A stretch of DNA of 64,000 nucleotides from Microcella humidisoli (GTDB lineage Bacteria; Actinomycetota; Actinomycetes; Actinomycetales; Microbacteriaceae), in contig NZ_CP101497.1 of NCBI RefSeq assembly GCF_024362325.1, positions 1,922,001 through 1,986,000 of the forward strand, written 5' to 3'. The notes under the pieces were generated by a model. The model made no database searches. It was not told where the DNA came from and was given only the letters and a program-made list of their open reading frames with translations. Position 1 is the first letter of the stretch; each line of letters begins with the position of its first letter. Positions 7,264 through 16,512 of the stretch are shown piece by piece. Position numbers and translations under genes: made by a program.

Positions 7264-8508
7264 CTACTGTGCGAGCACGAGCTGGCGCCAGCCCTCGTCG
7301 ATCGGCGTGACCCACGCGGCGGCGAGCTCGGGGTTGGCGTTCTCGCTCAGCACGTCGTAGCTCGGCACGACGGGCGACGACGGCAGCGCCTCGAACAGCG
7401 CACGCTGCTCGTCGCTCAGCTGGTCGAGGTCGAGCACGGTGAACTGACCCCACACGTCGGGCTCGGCCTTGGCCGCCTGCTGCTCGGCCGAGAGCGACAG
7501 GTTCGCGACGACCATCGCGCCGGCCTTGCTGCCCGAGGTCGAGGCGAGGCCCAAGAAGCTGGCGTTGCCGACCGTGCCCTCGTCGAGCGTGAGCACCTTG
7601 GTGCCGGCGGGGTAGGTGCCGTCGGCCACGAGCTGGGTGAGCGTCGCGGGGCCGTAGGTCATCGTGAAGTCGACCTCCCCGTCGGCGAAGAGCTGGTTGA
7701 GCTCGTTCGAGTCCTGCGGGTAGGTCTCACCGTCGCGCCACAGGCTCGGTTCGAGGTCCTGCAGCTCGGCGTAGAGGGCGGGCGTGAGCTCGTCGAAGGC
7801 CGCCTGGTCGAAGCCGAGCGGCACGTTCTCGTAGCCGCCGCTCACGCTGTAGAGCACCTCACGCACGAAGACCGAACCGGTGAAGTCCGGCGGGGCGGGG
7901 TAGGTGAAGCGTCCCGGGTTGGCGCGCGCCCAGTCGAGCAGCTCGTCGAGCGTGGTCGGCACGTCGGTGACGGTGTCGCTGTTGTAGACGAAGGTGAACT
8001 GCGCCTTGTGCCACGGTGCCTCGCAGCCGTCGACGGGCGTGCCGAAGTCGTCGAGCAGCAGCGGGTCGGCGGGGTCGGTGAGGGCCATGTTGGGCAGCAG
8101 GTCGGTCCAGCCGCACTCCCAGGCGCCCGCCTCCTTGCCGGTGCCGAAGTTGTTGCCGTTGACCCAGACGAGGTCGACCTCGCCGTCGGTCGTGCCTGCC
8201 TGTACCTCGCTGAGAATGCGGTTGAGGGCATCCGGGGTGTCGGCGATCGGCACCTGCTCGAGCGTGACGCCGAGCTCGGCGGCGGCGGGCACGAGCACGT
8301 CGTTGACGTAAGCGTTCCCCTGCTCGTCGCCGCCGTACATCCAGAGCTTGACGGTCTGGCCCTGTGCGGCCGCCACGACCTCATCCCAGGTGTCGTACTG
8401 CTGGTCGTCGCCGGCGGCGGGTGCCGAGCAGGCGGCGAGCGGGATGACGAGGCCGAGGGCGATCGCAGCGGCGACCCCCCTGCGGCGAATGGCGTGCTGT
8501 CGTGACAT
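7264..8508 (-). CDS. ABC transporter substrate-binding lipoprotein (YnjB-like)
   Basis: A 414-residue lipoprotein. A charged start (RRR) and hydrophobic stretch lead to the lipobox IPLAAC with the acylated Cys at residue 27. The mature part is a type 2 periplasmic binding fold with VDLVWVNGNNFGTGKEAG and TFVYNSDTV, which recall the COG4134 YnjB family annotated as a putative thiamine transporter. The ligand is not proven. AAGGAG 5 nt before ATG 8508 is a strong ribosome site. It is the first gene of a four-gene importer operon and is divergent from the VTT protein gene. Confidence 0.85.
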   Translation of the reverse strand: MSRQHAIRRRGVAAAIALGLVIPLAACSAPAAGDDQQYDTWDEVVAAAQGQTVKLWMYGGDEQGNAYVNDVLVPAAAELGVTLEQVPIADTPDALNRILSEVQAGTTDGEVDLVWVNGNNFGTGKEAGAWECGWTDLLPNMALTDPADPLLLDDFGTPVDGCEAPWHKAQFTFVYNSDTVTDVPTTLDELLDWARANPGRFTYPAPPDFTGSVFVREVLYSVSGGYENVPLGFDQAAFDELTPALYAELQDLEPSLWRDGETYPQDSNELNQLFADGEVDFTMTYGPATLTQLVADGTYPAGTKVLTLDEGTVGNASFLGLASTSGSKAGAMVVANLSLSAEQQAAKAEPDVWGQFTVLDLDQLSDEQRALFEALPSSPVVPSYDVLSENANPELAAAWVTPIDEGWRQLVLAQ

Positions 8509-8572
8509 CGTGACTCCTTGGTAGGGGTAGGGGCGTTCGTCTCGGGGCGGTCGCGACGATTGGGCTGACTCT

Positions 8573-8578
8573 TAGACT
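8573..8578 (+). promoter_or_regulatory. -10 box, leaderless promoter of the VTT gene
   Basis: TAGACT at 8573-8578 is followed 8 nt later by ATG 8587. A start at the A of the ATG is the expected distance from such a box, and there is no Shine-Dalgarno sequence between them. The box lies in the divergent region shared with the importer operon. Confidence 0.55.
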
Positions 8579-8586
8579 TACCCACC

Positions 8587-9306
8587 ATGAGCGAAACGGC
8601 CGATTCCGACACGGACCCAGCGCTCACGGCGGGCTCGCGGTCGTCAGTCGTGGCTCGCGCGATCGCCCTTGCAGTATTCGTCGCCCTCGCCGTAGCGGTT
8701 GGGCTGCTCGTGCCCCTTCCCTCTCTGGACGAGATTCGCACGGCAGTCGCCGACCTCGGATGGGTGGGCGGGGTCGTGTTCACGCTGCTGTACGCCGCGA
8801 TCACGCTGACGCCAGCCCCGAAGAATGTGCTGTCGGTCGCGGCGGGACTGGTCTTCGGGTTCGGACTCGCGCTCGCGCTCGTCTATGCGGGCGCCCTGCT
8901 CGGGGCGGCCGCCGCCTTCGCGCTCGGCCGATGGCTCGGGCGCGACGCCGTCGAGCGCTTCACGGGCTCGCGCGTCGCCCGGCTCGATGATCTCGTGCGC
9001 CGTCGCGGGCTCGCGGCGGTCATCGGCGTGCGGCTGATCCCGGTCATCCCGTTCACCGCCATCAACTACGGAGCAGGTCTGACCGCCGTGCGCCGTCGCG
9101 ACTACGCGCTCGGCACGGCGCTCGGCATCATTCCCGGAACGATCGCGTACGTCGCCCTCGGCGCCTTCGGCCTCGAGTTCGGCTGGCCCGCGTGGGTCGC
9201 GATCGGCGTGCTCGGCGCGCTCACGGTCGGCGGAGCGATCTGGGCAGACCGAGGGCGCCGAATACGTCGTGACCGCGCGGCACTCGCGCCCGAGACGGAG
9301 GCCTGA
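8587..9306 (+). CDS. VTT domain (TVP38/TMEM64, DedA-like) membrane protein
   Basis: A 239-residue protein with about five hydrophobic segments and the VTT-domain core: TPAPKNVLSVAAGLVFG (about residues 77-93), an Ala/Gly-rich helix with LGRWLGRDAVERF, and GVRLIPVIPFTAINYGAG (about 146-163). Members are thought to act in lipid transport or membrane homeostasis. It is probably read from a leaderless transcript. Its stop overlaps the next start (ATGA), and that gene is a phosphatidyltransferase, so the pair plausibly serves membrane lipid metabolism. Confidence 0.87.
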   Translation: MSETADSDTDPALTAGSRSSVVARAIALAVFVALAVAVGLLVPLPSLDEIRTAVADLGWVGGVVFTLLYAAITLTPAPKNVLSVAAGLVFGFGLALALVYAGALLGAAAAFALGRWLGRDAVERFTGSRVARLDDLVRRRGLAAVIGVRLIPVIPFTAINYGAGLTAVRRRDYALGTALGIIPGTIAYVALGAFGLEFGWPAWVAIGVLGALTVGGAIWADRGRRIRRDRAALAPETEA

Positions 9307-9938
9307 TGCTCGATCGATCGATGCGCGCGCTCATCGCGCGGCCGACGGATGCTCTCGCGCGCGCCCTCGACCGCCCGGGCATCACGCCCGACGGCCTCAC
9401 CCTGGCGGGGCTCGCGATCGGCCTGGGCTCGGCGGTGGCGGCCGGGGTGCAGTGGTGGGGAGCGGCGCTCGTGCTCTGGCTGCTCTCGCGCGTCGTCGAC
9501 GGGCTCGACGGCGCCCTCGCGCGCCGCCGTCGCACGGCCGCCCCCGAGGGTTCGACGCACAGCGAGGCCGGCGGCTTCCTCGACATCACGGCCGACTTCG
9601 TCGTCTACGGCGCGACAGTGGTCGGCGTCGCGGTCGGAGCGACCACGGGGTTCGACGCGCCGTGGTGGCCGTTCCTTCTGGTGCTGCTGGCCTACTACAT
9701 CAACGGGGCGGCGTTCCTGGCCTTCTCGTCGATCGCCGAGCGCACCGGGCGGCAGCTCGACGACGGCCGCTCGCTGTCGTTCCTCGGCCGCATCGCCGAG
9801 GGCACGGAGACGATCGTCGTGCACGCGCTCTGGCTGATCCTGCCGTTCTGGGCGGCCCCGATCGCGATCGGCTGGGCCGCCCTCGTCGGCGTGAGCGCGG
9901 TGCAGCGCATCGTCGCGGGCTATCGCGCCCTGCGCTGA
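9306..9938 (+). CDS. CDP-alcohol phosphatidyltransferase family protein
   Basis: A 210-residue membrane enzyme. It shows the family signature DGxDGxxAR...GxxxDxxxD as VVDGLDGALARRRR followed by GGFLDITAD (about residues 65-99), which binds two metal ions and the CDP-linked substrate. The reaction class is transfer of a phosphatidyl or phosphate group from a CDP-alcohol to an acceptor alcohol; the acceptor cannot be read. It begins inside the stop of the VTT gene (ATGA), indicating coupling. It converges with the disulfide reductase gene, 10 nt away. Confidence 0.9.
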   Translation: MLDRSMRALIARPTDALARALDRPGITPDGLTLAGLAIGLGSAVAAGVQWWGAALVLWLLSRVVDGLDGALARRRRTAAPEGSTHSEAGGFLDITADFVVYGATVVGVAVGATTGFDAPWWPFLLVLLAYYINGAAFLAFSSIAERTGRQLDDGRSLSFLGRIAEGTETIVVHALWLILPFWAAPIAIGWAALVGVSAVQRIVAGYRALR

Positions 9939-9948
9939 GACCGGCCTG

Positions 9949-11415
9949 CTACCGGGTGGTGAACCGGCGCCAGCGGGCGAGCATCCTGATGGCGCGCGCG
10001 ACCGCGCCGCGCTCGAGCCGCACGCGCACGTCGGCGATGGCGGCGTTCCAGAATGCGTCGCTGTAGGTCGGGTAGGGGTGGGTCGTGCTCGCGATGGCGC
10101 TCGTCGTGATGCCCTGCCGCACGGCGAGCGCGGCCTCGCCGATCGACTCGCCGGCTCGAGGGCCCACGATGACCGCGCCGCGCACGCGCCCCTTCGTGTC
10201 GACGACGATGCGCGTGAAGCCCGCCATCTCGTCCTCGGCGATCGCGCGGTCGGTGTGCTCGTGCAGCACCTCGCGCACGGCGCAGCCGGCCGCCGCGGCG
10301 TCCGCGGGCGCGAGCCCCACGGCCGCGACCTCGGGGTGCGTGAAGGTGACGCGCGGCACGGCATCAGCATCCACGCGCCGTCGCAGACCGAGCGCGGCGT
10401 TGGTGGCCGCGAGGCTGCCGTTGACCCCGGCGATGTGGGTGAACTGCGGCAGTCCGCTCACGTCGCCCGCCGACCAGATGCGCCGGTCGCTCGTGCGCAG
10501 CGAGGTGTCGACCGCCACGTAGCCGCGGTCGTCGAGGCGCACACCGGTCGCCTCGAGTCCGAGCCCCTCGATCCTCGGGCGGCGCCCGAGGGCGACGAGC
10601 ACGCGGTCGAAGGCCACCGCGGTGCCGTCGGAGAGATGCAGCGTGCCCGACCGCCCGTCGGTCCCGGCCTCGACCCGCTCGACCGTCGTGCCGACCCGCA
10701 CGTCGACGCCGTCGCGGGTGAGCGCCGCGGCGACGAGGGTGGAGGCGTCCGGATCCTCTTTCGGCAGCACGCGCGCGTTGCGCTGCACGAGCGTCACGTG
10801 CGTGCCCAAGCGCGCGAACGCCTGGCTCAGCTCGCTCCCGATCGCGCCGGCGCCGAGCACGGCGAGCCGCTCGGGCTGCTCGGTGAGCTGCCACACGTCG
10901 TCGCTCGTGAGCACCTCGACGCCGTCGATGCCGGGCAGCGCGGGCACCTCGGGGGCCGACCCCGTGGCGATGATCGCCTGGCGAAACCGCACCGCGACCG
11001 TCGCGGTGCCGTCGACCGGTTCGATGACGGCGGTGCGCGCGCTCGTGAAGCGCGCCCGGCCCATGATGACGCGCGCACCCGTCGCCTCGACGACCTCGGC
11101 GGAGTCGGCGGGCTCGATCTCGTGGATGGCCGCGTGCACGTGCCGCATGACGGCGGCGAAGTCGACGCGCACGTCGTCGGCGTGCACGCCGAGCTGGGCA
11201 CCCGAGCGCGCTCGGGCGGCGGTGTCGGCGGCCGCGATCAGCGACTTCGAGGGCACGCAGCCGGTCCAGAGGCAGTCGCCCCCCATGCGGTGCGCCTCGA
11301 CGAGCAGCGTGCTCGTGCCGAAGCGCGCCGCGGTCTTCGCGGCGACGAGTCCCGCTGTGCCGCCGCCGATCACGAGCAGGTCGACGTCGAGTTCGGGCGA
11401 GAGGGCTGCGGTCAT
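9949..11415 (-). CDS. Pyridine nucleotide-disulfide oxidoreductase (MerA/Lpd-like)
   Basis: A 488-residue flavoenzyme. An FAD-binding GGGTAG (residues 17-22) is followed by redox cysteines C48 and C53 (GGDCLWTGCVPSK), a second nucleotide-binding site (VLGAGAIGSE) and the FAD motif IWSAGDV. The C-terminal dimer region has HPYPTYSD where Lpd/MerA proteins have HxHPTxSE, with Asp for Glu. No mercury-binding domain or C-terminal Cys pair is present, so mercuric reductase is unlikely. TACGCT (11422-11427) lies 6 nt before ATG, indicating a leaderless transcript. The disulfide substrate is unknown. Confidence 0.88.
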   Translation of the reverse strand: MTAALSPELDVDLLVIGGGTAGLVAAKTAARFGTSTLLVEAHRMGGDCLWTGCVPSKSLIAAADTAARARSGAQLGVHADDVRVDFAAVMRHVHAAIHEIEPADSAEVVEATGARVIMGRARFTSARTAVIEPVDGTATVAVRFRQAIIATGSAPEVPALPGIDGVEVLTSDDVWQLTEQPERLAVLGAGAIGSELSQAFARLGTHVTLVQRNARVLPKEDPDASTLVAAALTRDGVDVRVGTTVERVEAGTDGRSGTLHLSDGTAVAFDRVLVALGRRPRIEGLGLEATGVRLDDRGYVAVDTSLRTSDRRIWSAGDVSGLPQFTHIAGVNGSLAATNAALGLRRRVDADAVPRVTFTHPEVAAVGLAPADAAAAGCAVREVLHEHTDRAIAEDEMAGFTRIVVDTKGRVRGAVIVGPRAGESIGEAALAVRQGITTSAIASTTHPYPTYSDAFWNAAIADVRVRLERGAVARAIRMLARWRRFTTR

Positions 11416-11464
11416 GCGCCGAGCGTATCGCCGCCGCGGCTTGTTACCCTGGTGCCGGTACCGG

Positions 11465-11484
11465 GTCGCGACTCCTCTCGCGAC
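11465..11484 (+). promoter_or_regulatory. Short hairpin in the leader of the methyltransferase-GNAT gene
   Basis: GTCGCGA (11465-11471) and TCGCGAC (11478-11484) pair perfectly across a 6-nt loop. A palindrome CCGGTACCGG (11455-11464) lies directly before it, and a -10-like TACCCT is near 11444. The site is in the divergent region, so it may be an operator or a leader structure ahead of ATG 11518. Confidence 0.35.
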
Positions 11485-11517
11485 GGCGCACGGGACTCGA
11501 TGACGAGGAGCAGACTC

Positions 11518-12699
11518 ATGGGGTCACGCGAGCGCTACCGCTCGGGGGCGCGCCTGTACGACGCGCTCTCAGCCGAATGGCCGGTCTACCGCATCGGCCG
11601 CATCGAGGCGATCCGGATGCTCGACCCGCAGCCCGGCGAGCGCGTGCTCGATCTCGGCTGCGGCACGGGGCTCAACCACCCGCTGCTGCACGCGGCGGTC
11701 GCGCCGCACGGCCGCGTGCTCGGAGTGGACCGCAGCACCGAGATGCTCGCCGTCGCGCGCCGTCGTGCCGAGCGGCGCGGGCTCGACAGCGTGCGGCTGC
11801 TCGAGAGCGACGCCCTCGAGCTGGATGCGCAGCGCGTGGTCGCGGAGCTCGGCGGCCCGGCCGACATCGTCATCGCGACCTATACGCTCTCGATCATGGC
11901 CGACCCCGCGCAGGCGTGGCAGCGCGCGATCGCCGCCGCGCGGCCGGGCGCCCGTGTCGCGATCGTCGACATGCAGCCCCCCACCGGTGCCGCCCGCCTC
12001 GTCGCGCCGCTCGCGCGCGCCTTCGCGGGATTCGGCGGTGCCGACCTCGATGCGCACCCGTGGCGCCTGCTCGACCGCACCGCCGTCGGCGTGCGCGGCC
12101 GCTCGCTGCGCGGCGACCACATTCAGGTGAGAACAGGAGCACTGCCCATGACCCTCGCCCTGCCCGACGGTGTCACGCTGCGCCCGCTCGTGCCCGCCGA
12201 CGCCGATCAGCTCGCCGTGCTCAATGATGCCGCCGCGCCCGCCGTACCCGTCACCCCGCCCGCCGACCTCGCCGAGCTCGTCGGCATCGCGGGTCTCGCC
12301 CTCGGCCTCGAGCGCGCGGGGCGGCTCGTCGGCTTCGTCATCGCCATGCGTCCCGGAGCCGACTACGCGAGCGAGAACTACGCCTTCTTCGAAGCGCGGG
12401 GCGTCGACCACCTCTACGTCGACCGCATCGTCATCGCGGCGAGCGAGCGCGGCGCCGGTCTCGGTGCGGTGCTCTACGACGCGGTCTTCGCGGCAGCGGG
12501 CGCCGAAGGGCGACGCGAGGTGACGTGCGAGGTCAACCTCGATCCGCCCAACCCCGGAAGCCTCGCCTTCCACGAGCGGCTCGGCTTCCGCTCGGTCGGA
12601 ACCCAGGCCACGAAGGGCGGCACCGTCACGGTCTCGCTGCTGGCAGCCGCCGTTCCGGGCGCGACCGCGGCATCCCTCGACGGCGGAGCCACATCATGA
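11518..12699 (+). CDS. Fusion of a SAM-dependent methyltransferase and a GNAT acetyltransferase
   Basis: A 393-residue single frame. Residues 1 to about 205 are a class I methyltransferase with motif I VLDLGCGTGLN and an acidic loop (VLGVDRSTEM). Residues 211-393 are a GNAT domain with the acetyl-CoA loop ERGAGLGAVLYDA and a C-terminal NPGSLAFHERLGF. GAGGAG 7 nt before ATG 11518 sets this start over ATG 11500. No stop separates the domains, yet an internal AGGAG (12135-12139) lies 8 nt before an in-frame ATG (12148) where the GNAT begins, so a separate GNAT product may also be made. Substrates are unknown. The stop overlaps the glycosyltransferase start. Confidence 0.82.
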   Translation: MGSRERYRSGARLYDALSAEWPVYRIGRIEAIRMLDPQPGERVLDLGCGTGLNHPLLHAAVAPHGRVLGVDRSTEMLAVARRRAERRGLDSVRLLESDALELDAQRVVAELGGPADIVIATYTLSIMADPAQAWQRAIAAARPGARVAIVDMQPPTGAARLVAPLARAFAGFGGADLDAHPWRLLDRTAVGVRGRSLRGDHIQVRTGALPMTLALPDGVTLRPLVPADADQLAVLNDAAAPAVPVTPPADLAELVGIAGLALGLERAGRLVGFVIAMRPGADYASENYAFFEARGVDHLYVDRIVIAASERGAGLGAVLYDAVFAAAGAEGRREVTCEVNLDPPNPGSLAFHERLGFRSVGTQATKGGTVTVSLLAAAVPGATAASLDGGATS

Positions 12700-13538
12700 C
12701 GGCCGCCCCGACGCTGCCGACCGTCTCGATCGTCGTGCCCGCCTACAACGAGGAGCAGACCATCCGCTCGTGCGTCGAGGCGGCGCTCGCGCAGACCGTG
12801 GCCGCCCACGAGGTCATCGTCGTCGACAACCGATCGACCGACCGCACGGCCGAGATCGTCCGCGAGCTGCAGACGTCGAATCCGGATGCTCCGCTGCGGT
12901 TGCTACGCCAATTCGACGAGCAGGGCCTCGTGCCGACGCGCAACCTCGGCCTCGACAGCGCCACGGGCGAGGTCATCGGTCGGATCGACGCCGACTCGGT
13001 GCTCGAGCCCACCTGGGTCGCCGAAGTGCAGAAGGCTTTCGTCGACCCCACGGTGGCCGCCGCGACCGGTCCGGTGCTCTACTACGACATGCCGCTGCGC
13101 CGTTTCGGGCTGCGCGCCGACGACACCCTGCGTCGCGCGATGCTGCGCCTGGCGCGCGAGTACCACTTCGTGTTCGGCAGCAACATGGCCCTGCGTGCGA
13201 CGGCCTGGCAGGCCATTCGCGACGAGGTGTGCCGTGATGAGGAGGACCTTTTCCACGAGGACATCGACATCTCGGTGCACCTTTACGACGCCGGCCTGAA
13301 GGCCGTGTACGTGCCGACGATGGTCACGGGAATGTCGGCGCGTCGGGTGGAGGAGAGCCCGCGCGACTACGTCTCGTACGTCGGGCGCTTCGACCGCACC
13401 TACACGCACCACGACGTGCGCAACCGCGCACTGCGGGCGCCGGCGTGGGTGTTCCTCGCCGTCTACCCGATCGCGAAGGGTCTGCGGTGGGGGCACCAGG
13501 AGCTGGCCGCCCGACGGGCGGACGCCGCGGCCGACTGA
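12696..13538 (+). CDS. Glycosyltransferase family 2 protein
   Basis: A 280-residue GT-A enzyme. Near the N terminus are VSIVVPAYNEEQTI, VIVVDNRSTDRTAEIV and the metal-binding DxD-like GRIDADSV; EDIDISVHL is consistent with the acceptor-side acidic residues. A weakly hydrophobic C-terminal helix (VFLAVYPIAKGL) may contact the membrane. It starts by overlapping the methyltransferase-GNAT stop (ATGA), so the two are translationally coupled and may modify the same product. Donor and acceptor sugars cannot be told. Confidence 0.88.
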   Translation: MTAAPTLPTVSIVVPAYNEEQTIRSCVEAALAQTVAAHEVIVVDNRSTDRTAEIVRELQTSNPDAPLRLLRQFDEQGLVPTRNLGLDSATGEVIGRIDADSVLEPTWVAEVQKAFVDPTVAAATGPVLYYDMPLRRFGLRADDTLRRAMLRLAREYHFVFGSNMALRATAWQAIRDEVCRDEEDLFHEDIDISVHLYDAGLKAVYVPTMVTGMSARRVEESPRDYVSYVGRFDRTYTHHDVRNRALRAPAWVFLAVYPIAKGLRWGHQELAARRADAAAD

Positions 13539-13547
13539 GCTCCCGCG

Positions 13548-14201
13548 TCAGCGGCGGGTAGTGCCCTTGGGCATCCACTCGGCGGCGAGCACGGCCGCCT
13601 GGGTGCGCCGCTGCATGCCCAGCTTGGCGAGGATGCCGCTGACGTAGTTCTTGACGGTCTTCTCGGCGAGGAAGAGTGCGCTGCCGATCTCGCGGTTCGA
13701 CAGTCCCTTCGCGATGAGCGCGAGGATCTCGGTCTCGCGCGGGGTCAGCGCGTCGAGCGGCGAGGCCGGCGCGGCGGCGCCGATGCGGCTCATGACGCCT
13801 TCCGCGAGCGTGGGGTCGAGCAGCGACTCGCCCGCCGAGACGCGGCGGATGGCATCGACGATGCCGGTCGCGCGCACCTCTTTCAGCAGGTAGCCGTCGG
13901 CTCCCGCGAGCACGGCCGCGAGCACGGCCTCGTCGTCGTCGTAGGAGGTGAGGATGAGGCAGCCGATCTCGGGGCGGGCCGACTTCACGTCGCGGCACAC
14001 GTCGATGCCGCTGCCGTCGGGCAGGCGGCCGTCGAGCACCGCCACGGTCGCGGTCGAGCCGAGGATGGCACCGGCAGCGCCCGTCGCGAGCCCCGCTTCG
14101 CCCACGACGGTGATGCCGTCCTCCTGCTCGAGCAGGTCGGCGATGCCCCGGCGCACGATCTCGTGATCGTCGAGGAGGAAGACGCGAACGGGAGGAGTCA
14201 T
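13548..14201 (-). CDS. NarL/DevR-family response regulator
   Basis: A 217-residue regulator. The receiver domain has the acidic pair D11-D12, phospho-acceptor D57 (VAVLDGRLPDG), T/S in LTSYDD and K in LLKEV. The C-terminal LuxR helix-turn-helix reads TPRETEILALIAKGLSNREI. The start at 14201 overlaps the kinase stop (ATGA) and has GGGAGT just upstream; an extension to 14225 is less likely. It is the partner of the histidine kinase encoded immediately upstream, in one operon with TerC. Confidence 0.92.
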   Translation of the reverse strand: MTPPVRVFLLDDHEIVRRGIADLLEQEDGITVVGEAGLATGAAGAILGSTATVAVLDGRLPDGSGIDVCRDVKSARPEIGCLILTSYDDDEAVLAAVLAGADGYLLKEVRATGIVDAIRRVSAGESLLDPTLAEGVMSRIGAAAPASPLDALTPRETEILALIAKGLSNREIGSALFLAEKTVKNYVSGILAKLGMQRRTQAAVLAAEWMPKGTTRR

Positions 14202-15648
14202 CGTGACTCCCAGGGTACGCTCCATCGCACCTCGGTGCCGTGCGGCTGAACGGTCTCGATCGCGAAGTTGCCGCCGCGCTCGCGCGCTCGCGCGGCGAGG
14301 TTCGCGAGGCCGCTGCGGCGTTCGGTCTCGGGCATGCCCACGCCGTCGTCGCGCACGATGACGACGACCTGCGCGCCGCGCACGGCCACGCTCGCCTCGA
14401 CGAGGCTCGCGCTCGCGTGCCGCACGGCGTTCGAGAGCGCTTCGCGCATGACGGCGGTCACCTCGTCACCGAGGCCGAGGTCGACGAGCGTATCGACGGG
14501 GCCGCTGAACGCCAGGCGCGAGTCGAGCGACTCGCCCTCGAGGGTCTCGCGCACGAGCTGGTTGATGCGGGCGCGCAGGCTGTAGGTGCCTGCGCTCGGC
14601 GGCGCCGAGAGCCGGTAGATCGCCTGCCGGATCTGCCGGATGGTCGAGTCGATCGCGTCGACCTGGGTCGCGATGCGCGCGCCCGTCGGCGACGAGGGGT
14701 CGCCGACGACGCTCTGCAGCGACAACCCGACGGCGAACAGGCTCTGGATGACGTGGTCGTGCAGGTCGCGCGCGATGCGGTCGCGCTCGTCGGTGAGGGC
14801 GATCCACTGCTCGTCGAGGCGCGAGCGCGCGAGTTCGCGCGCGATCGCGACCGATCGGCCGAATCGTGCGACCGTCTCGCGTTGCGCGTCGGTCAGGGGA
14901 TGCCCTCCCGCGGGCGGGGTGATGACGAGTTCGCCATCGGCGGTCTCGGTGACCTGCGTCTCGTGGTCGCCCATGAGCTCCCAGACCGAGGTCGTGATGG
15001 CCTCGAGGTCGTCGGGCCCGACCTCGCCCGAGAGCAGACGCTGGGTGAGGCGCTCGGAGGCGGCGAGCCAGCGGCGGTCATCCTGCGATTGCTCGTAGAG
15101 GCGCGCGTTCGCGATGGCCGTGCCCGCCATCGCGGCGAGGGCGGCGATGATCGCCTCATCGATGTCGTCGAACGGCCCCTCGCGGTGCTCGGTAAGGTAG
15201 AGGTTGCCGAAGACGGTGCCCTCGACGTGGATCGGCACGCCGAGGAACGAGTCCATGGGCGGGTGGTGCGCCGGGAACCCGACCGATCGCGGATCGTGCG
15301 AGAGGTGCTCGAGCCGGATGCTGCGTCCCTCGGTGATGACGGCGCCGAGGATTCCGCGCCCGCTCGGCGGCGCGCCCAGCTGCCGCACTTGCTCGTCGGT
15401 GAAGCCGGCGTGCAGGAAGCTCTCGAGCCCGCCATCGGGGGAGAGCACCCCGAGGGCTCCGTACTGCGCGCCGACGAGCTCGCGCCCGACCCCCACGATG
15501 CGCTGCAGCTGCGTCGTCAGGTCGAGGCTCTCGGTCACGGTCTGCGCGGCCGAGACGAGCAGGCCCACGCGTCGGTAGCCCTCGTCGAGACCGGCGGCGC
15601 GCTGCATGATGCGCTCGACGAGCGCGTCGACGCTCTCGCCGCCCGCGG

Positions 15649-15652
<4 letters not shown>
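14198..15652 (-). CDS. GAF-domain histidine kinase (DevS/DosS-like)
   Basis: A 484-residue soluble sensor. One GAF domain spans about residues 30-180 (DLTTQLQRIVGVGRELVGA through TAIANARLYEQ), where DosS has two. The HisKA_3 phospho-acceptor site is RDLHDHVIQSLF, and a HATPase domain follows with EALSNAVRHA and VRDDGVGMPE. GTG 15652 overlaps the TerC stop (GTGA), and its own stop overlaps the regulator start. The signal is unknown: haem binding as in DosS cannot be confirmed. Co-expression with TerC hints at a metal, redox or envelope stress input. Confidence 0.9.
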
Positions 15653-16503
<851 letters not shown>

Positions 16504-16512
16504 GCCCGAATC

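Noticed and set aside
9949..11415. Mercuric reductase
   Set aside because: The CxxxxC redox site fits the family, but the N-terminal metal-binding domain and the C-terminal Cys pair of MerA are missing and no mer genes are nearby.
10078..11517. Long open frame upstream of, and in frame with, the methyltransferase
   Set aside because: It is the antisense shadow of the disulfide reductase gene, which GC-rich codon bias leaves open. The real start is fixed by GAGGAG before ATG 11518.
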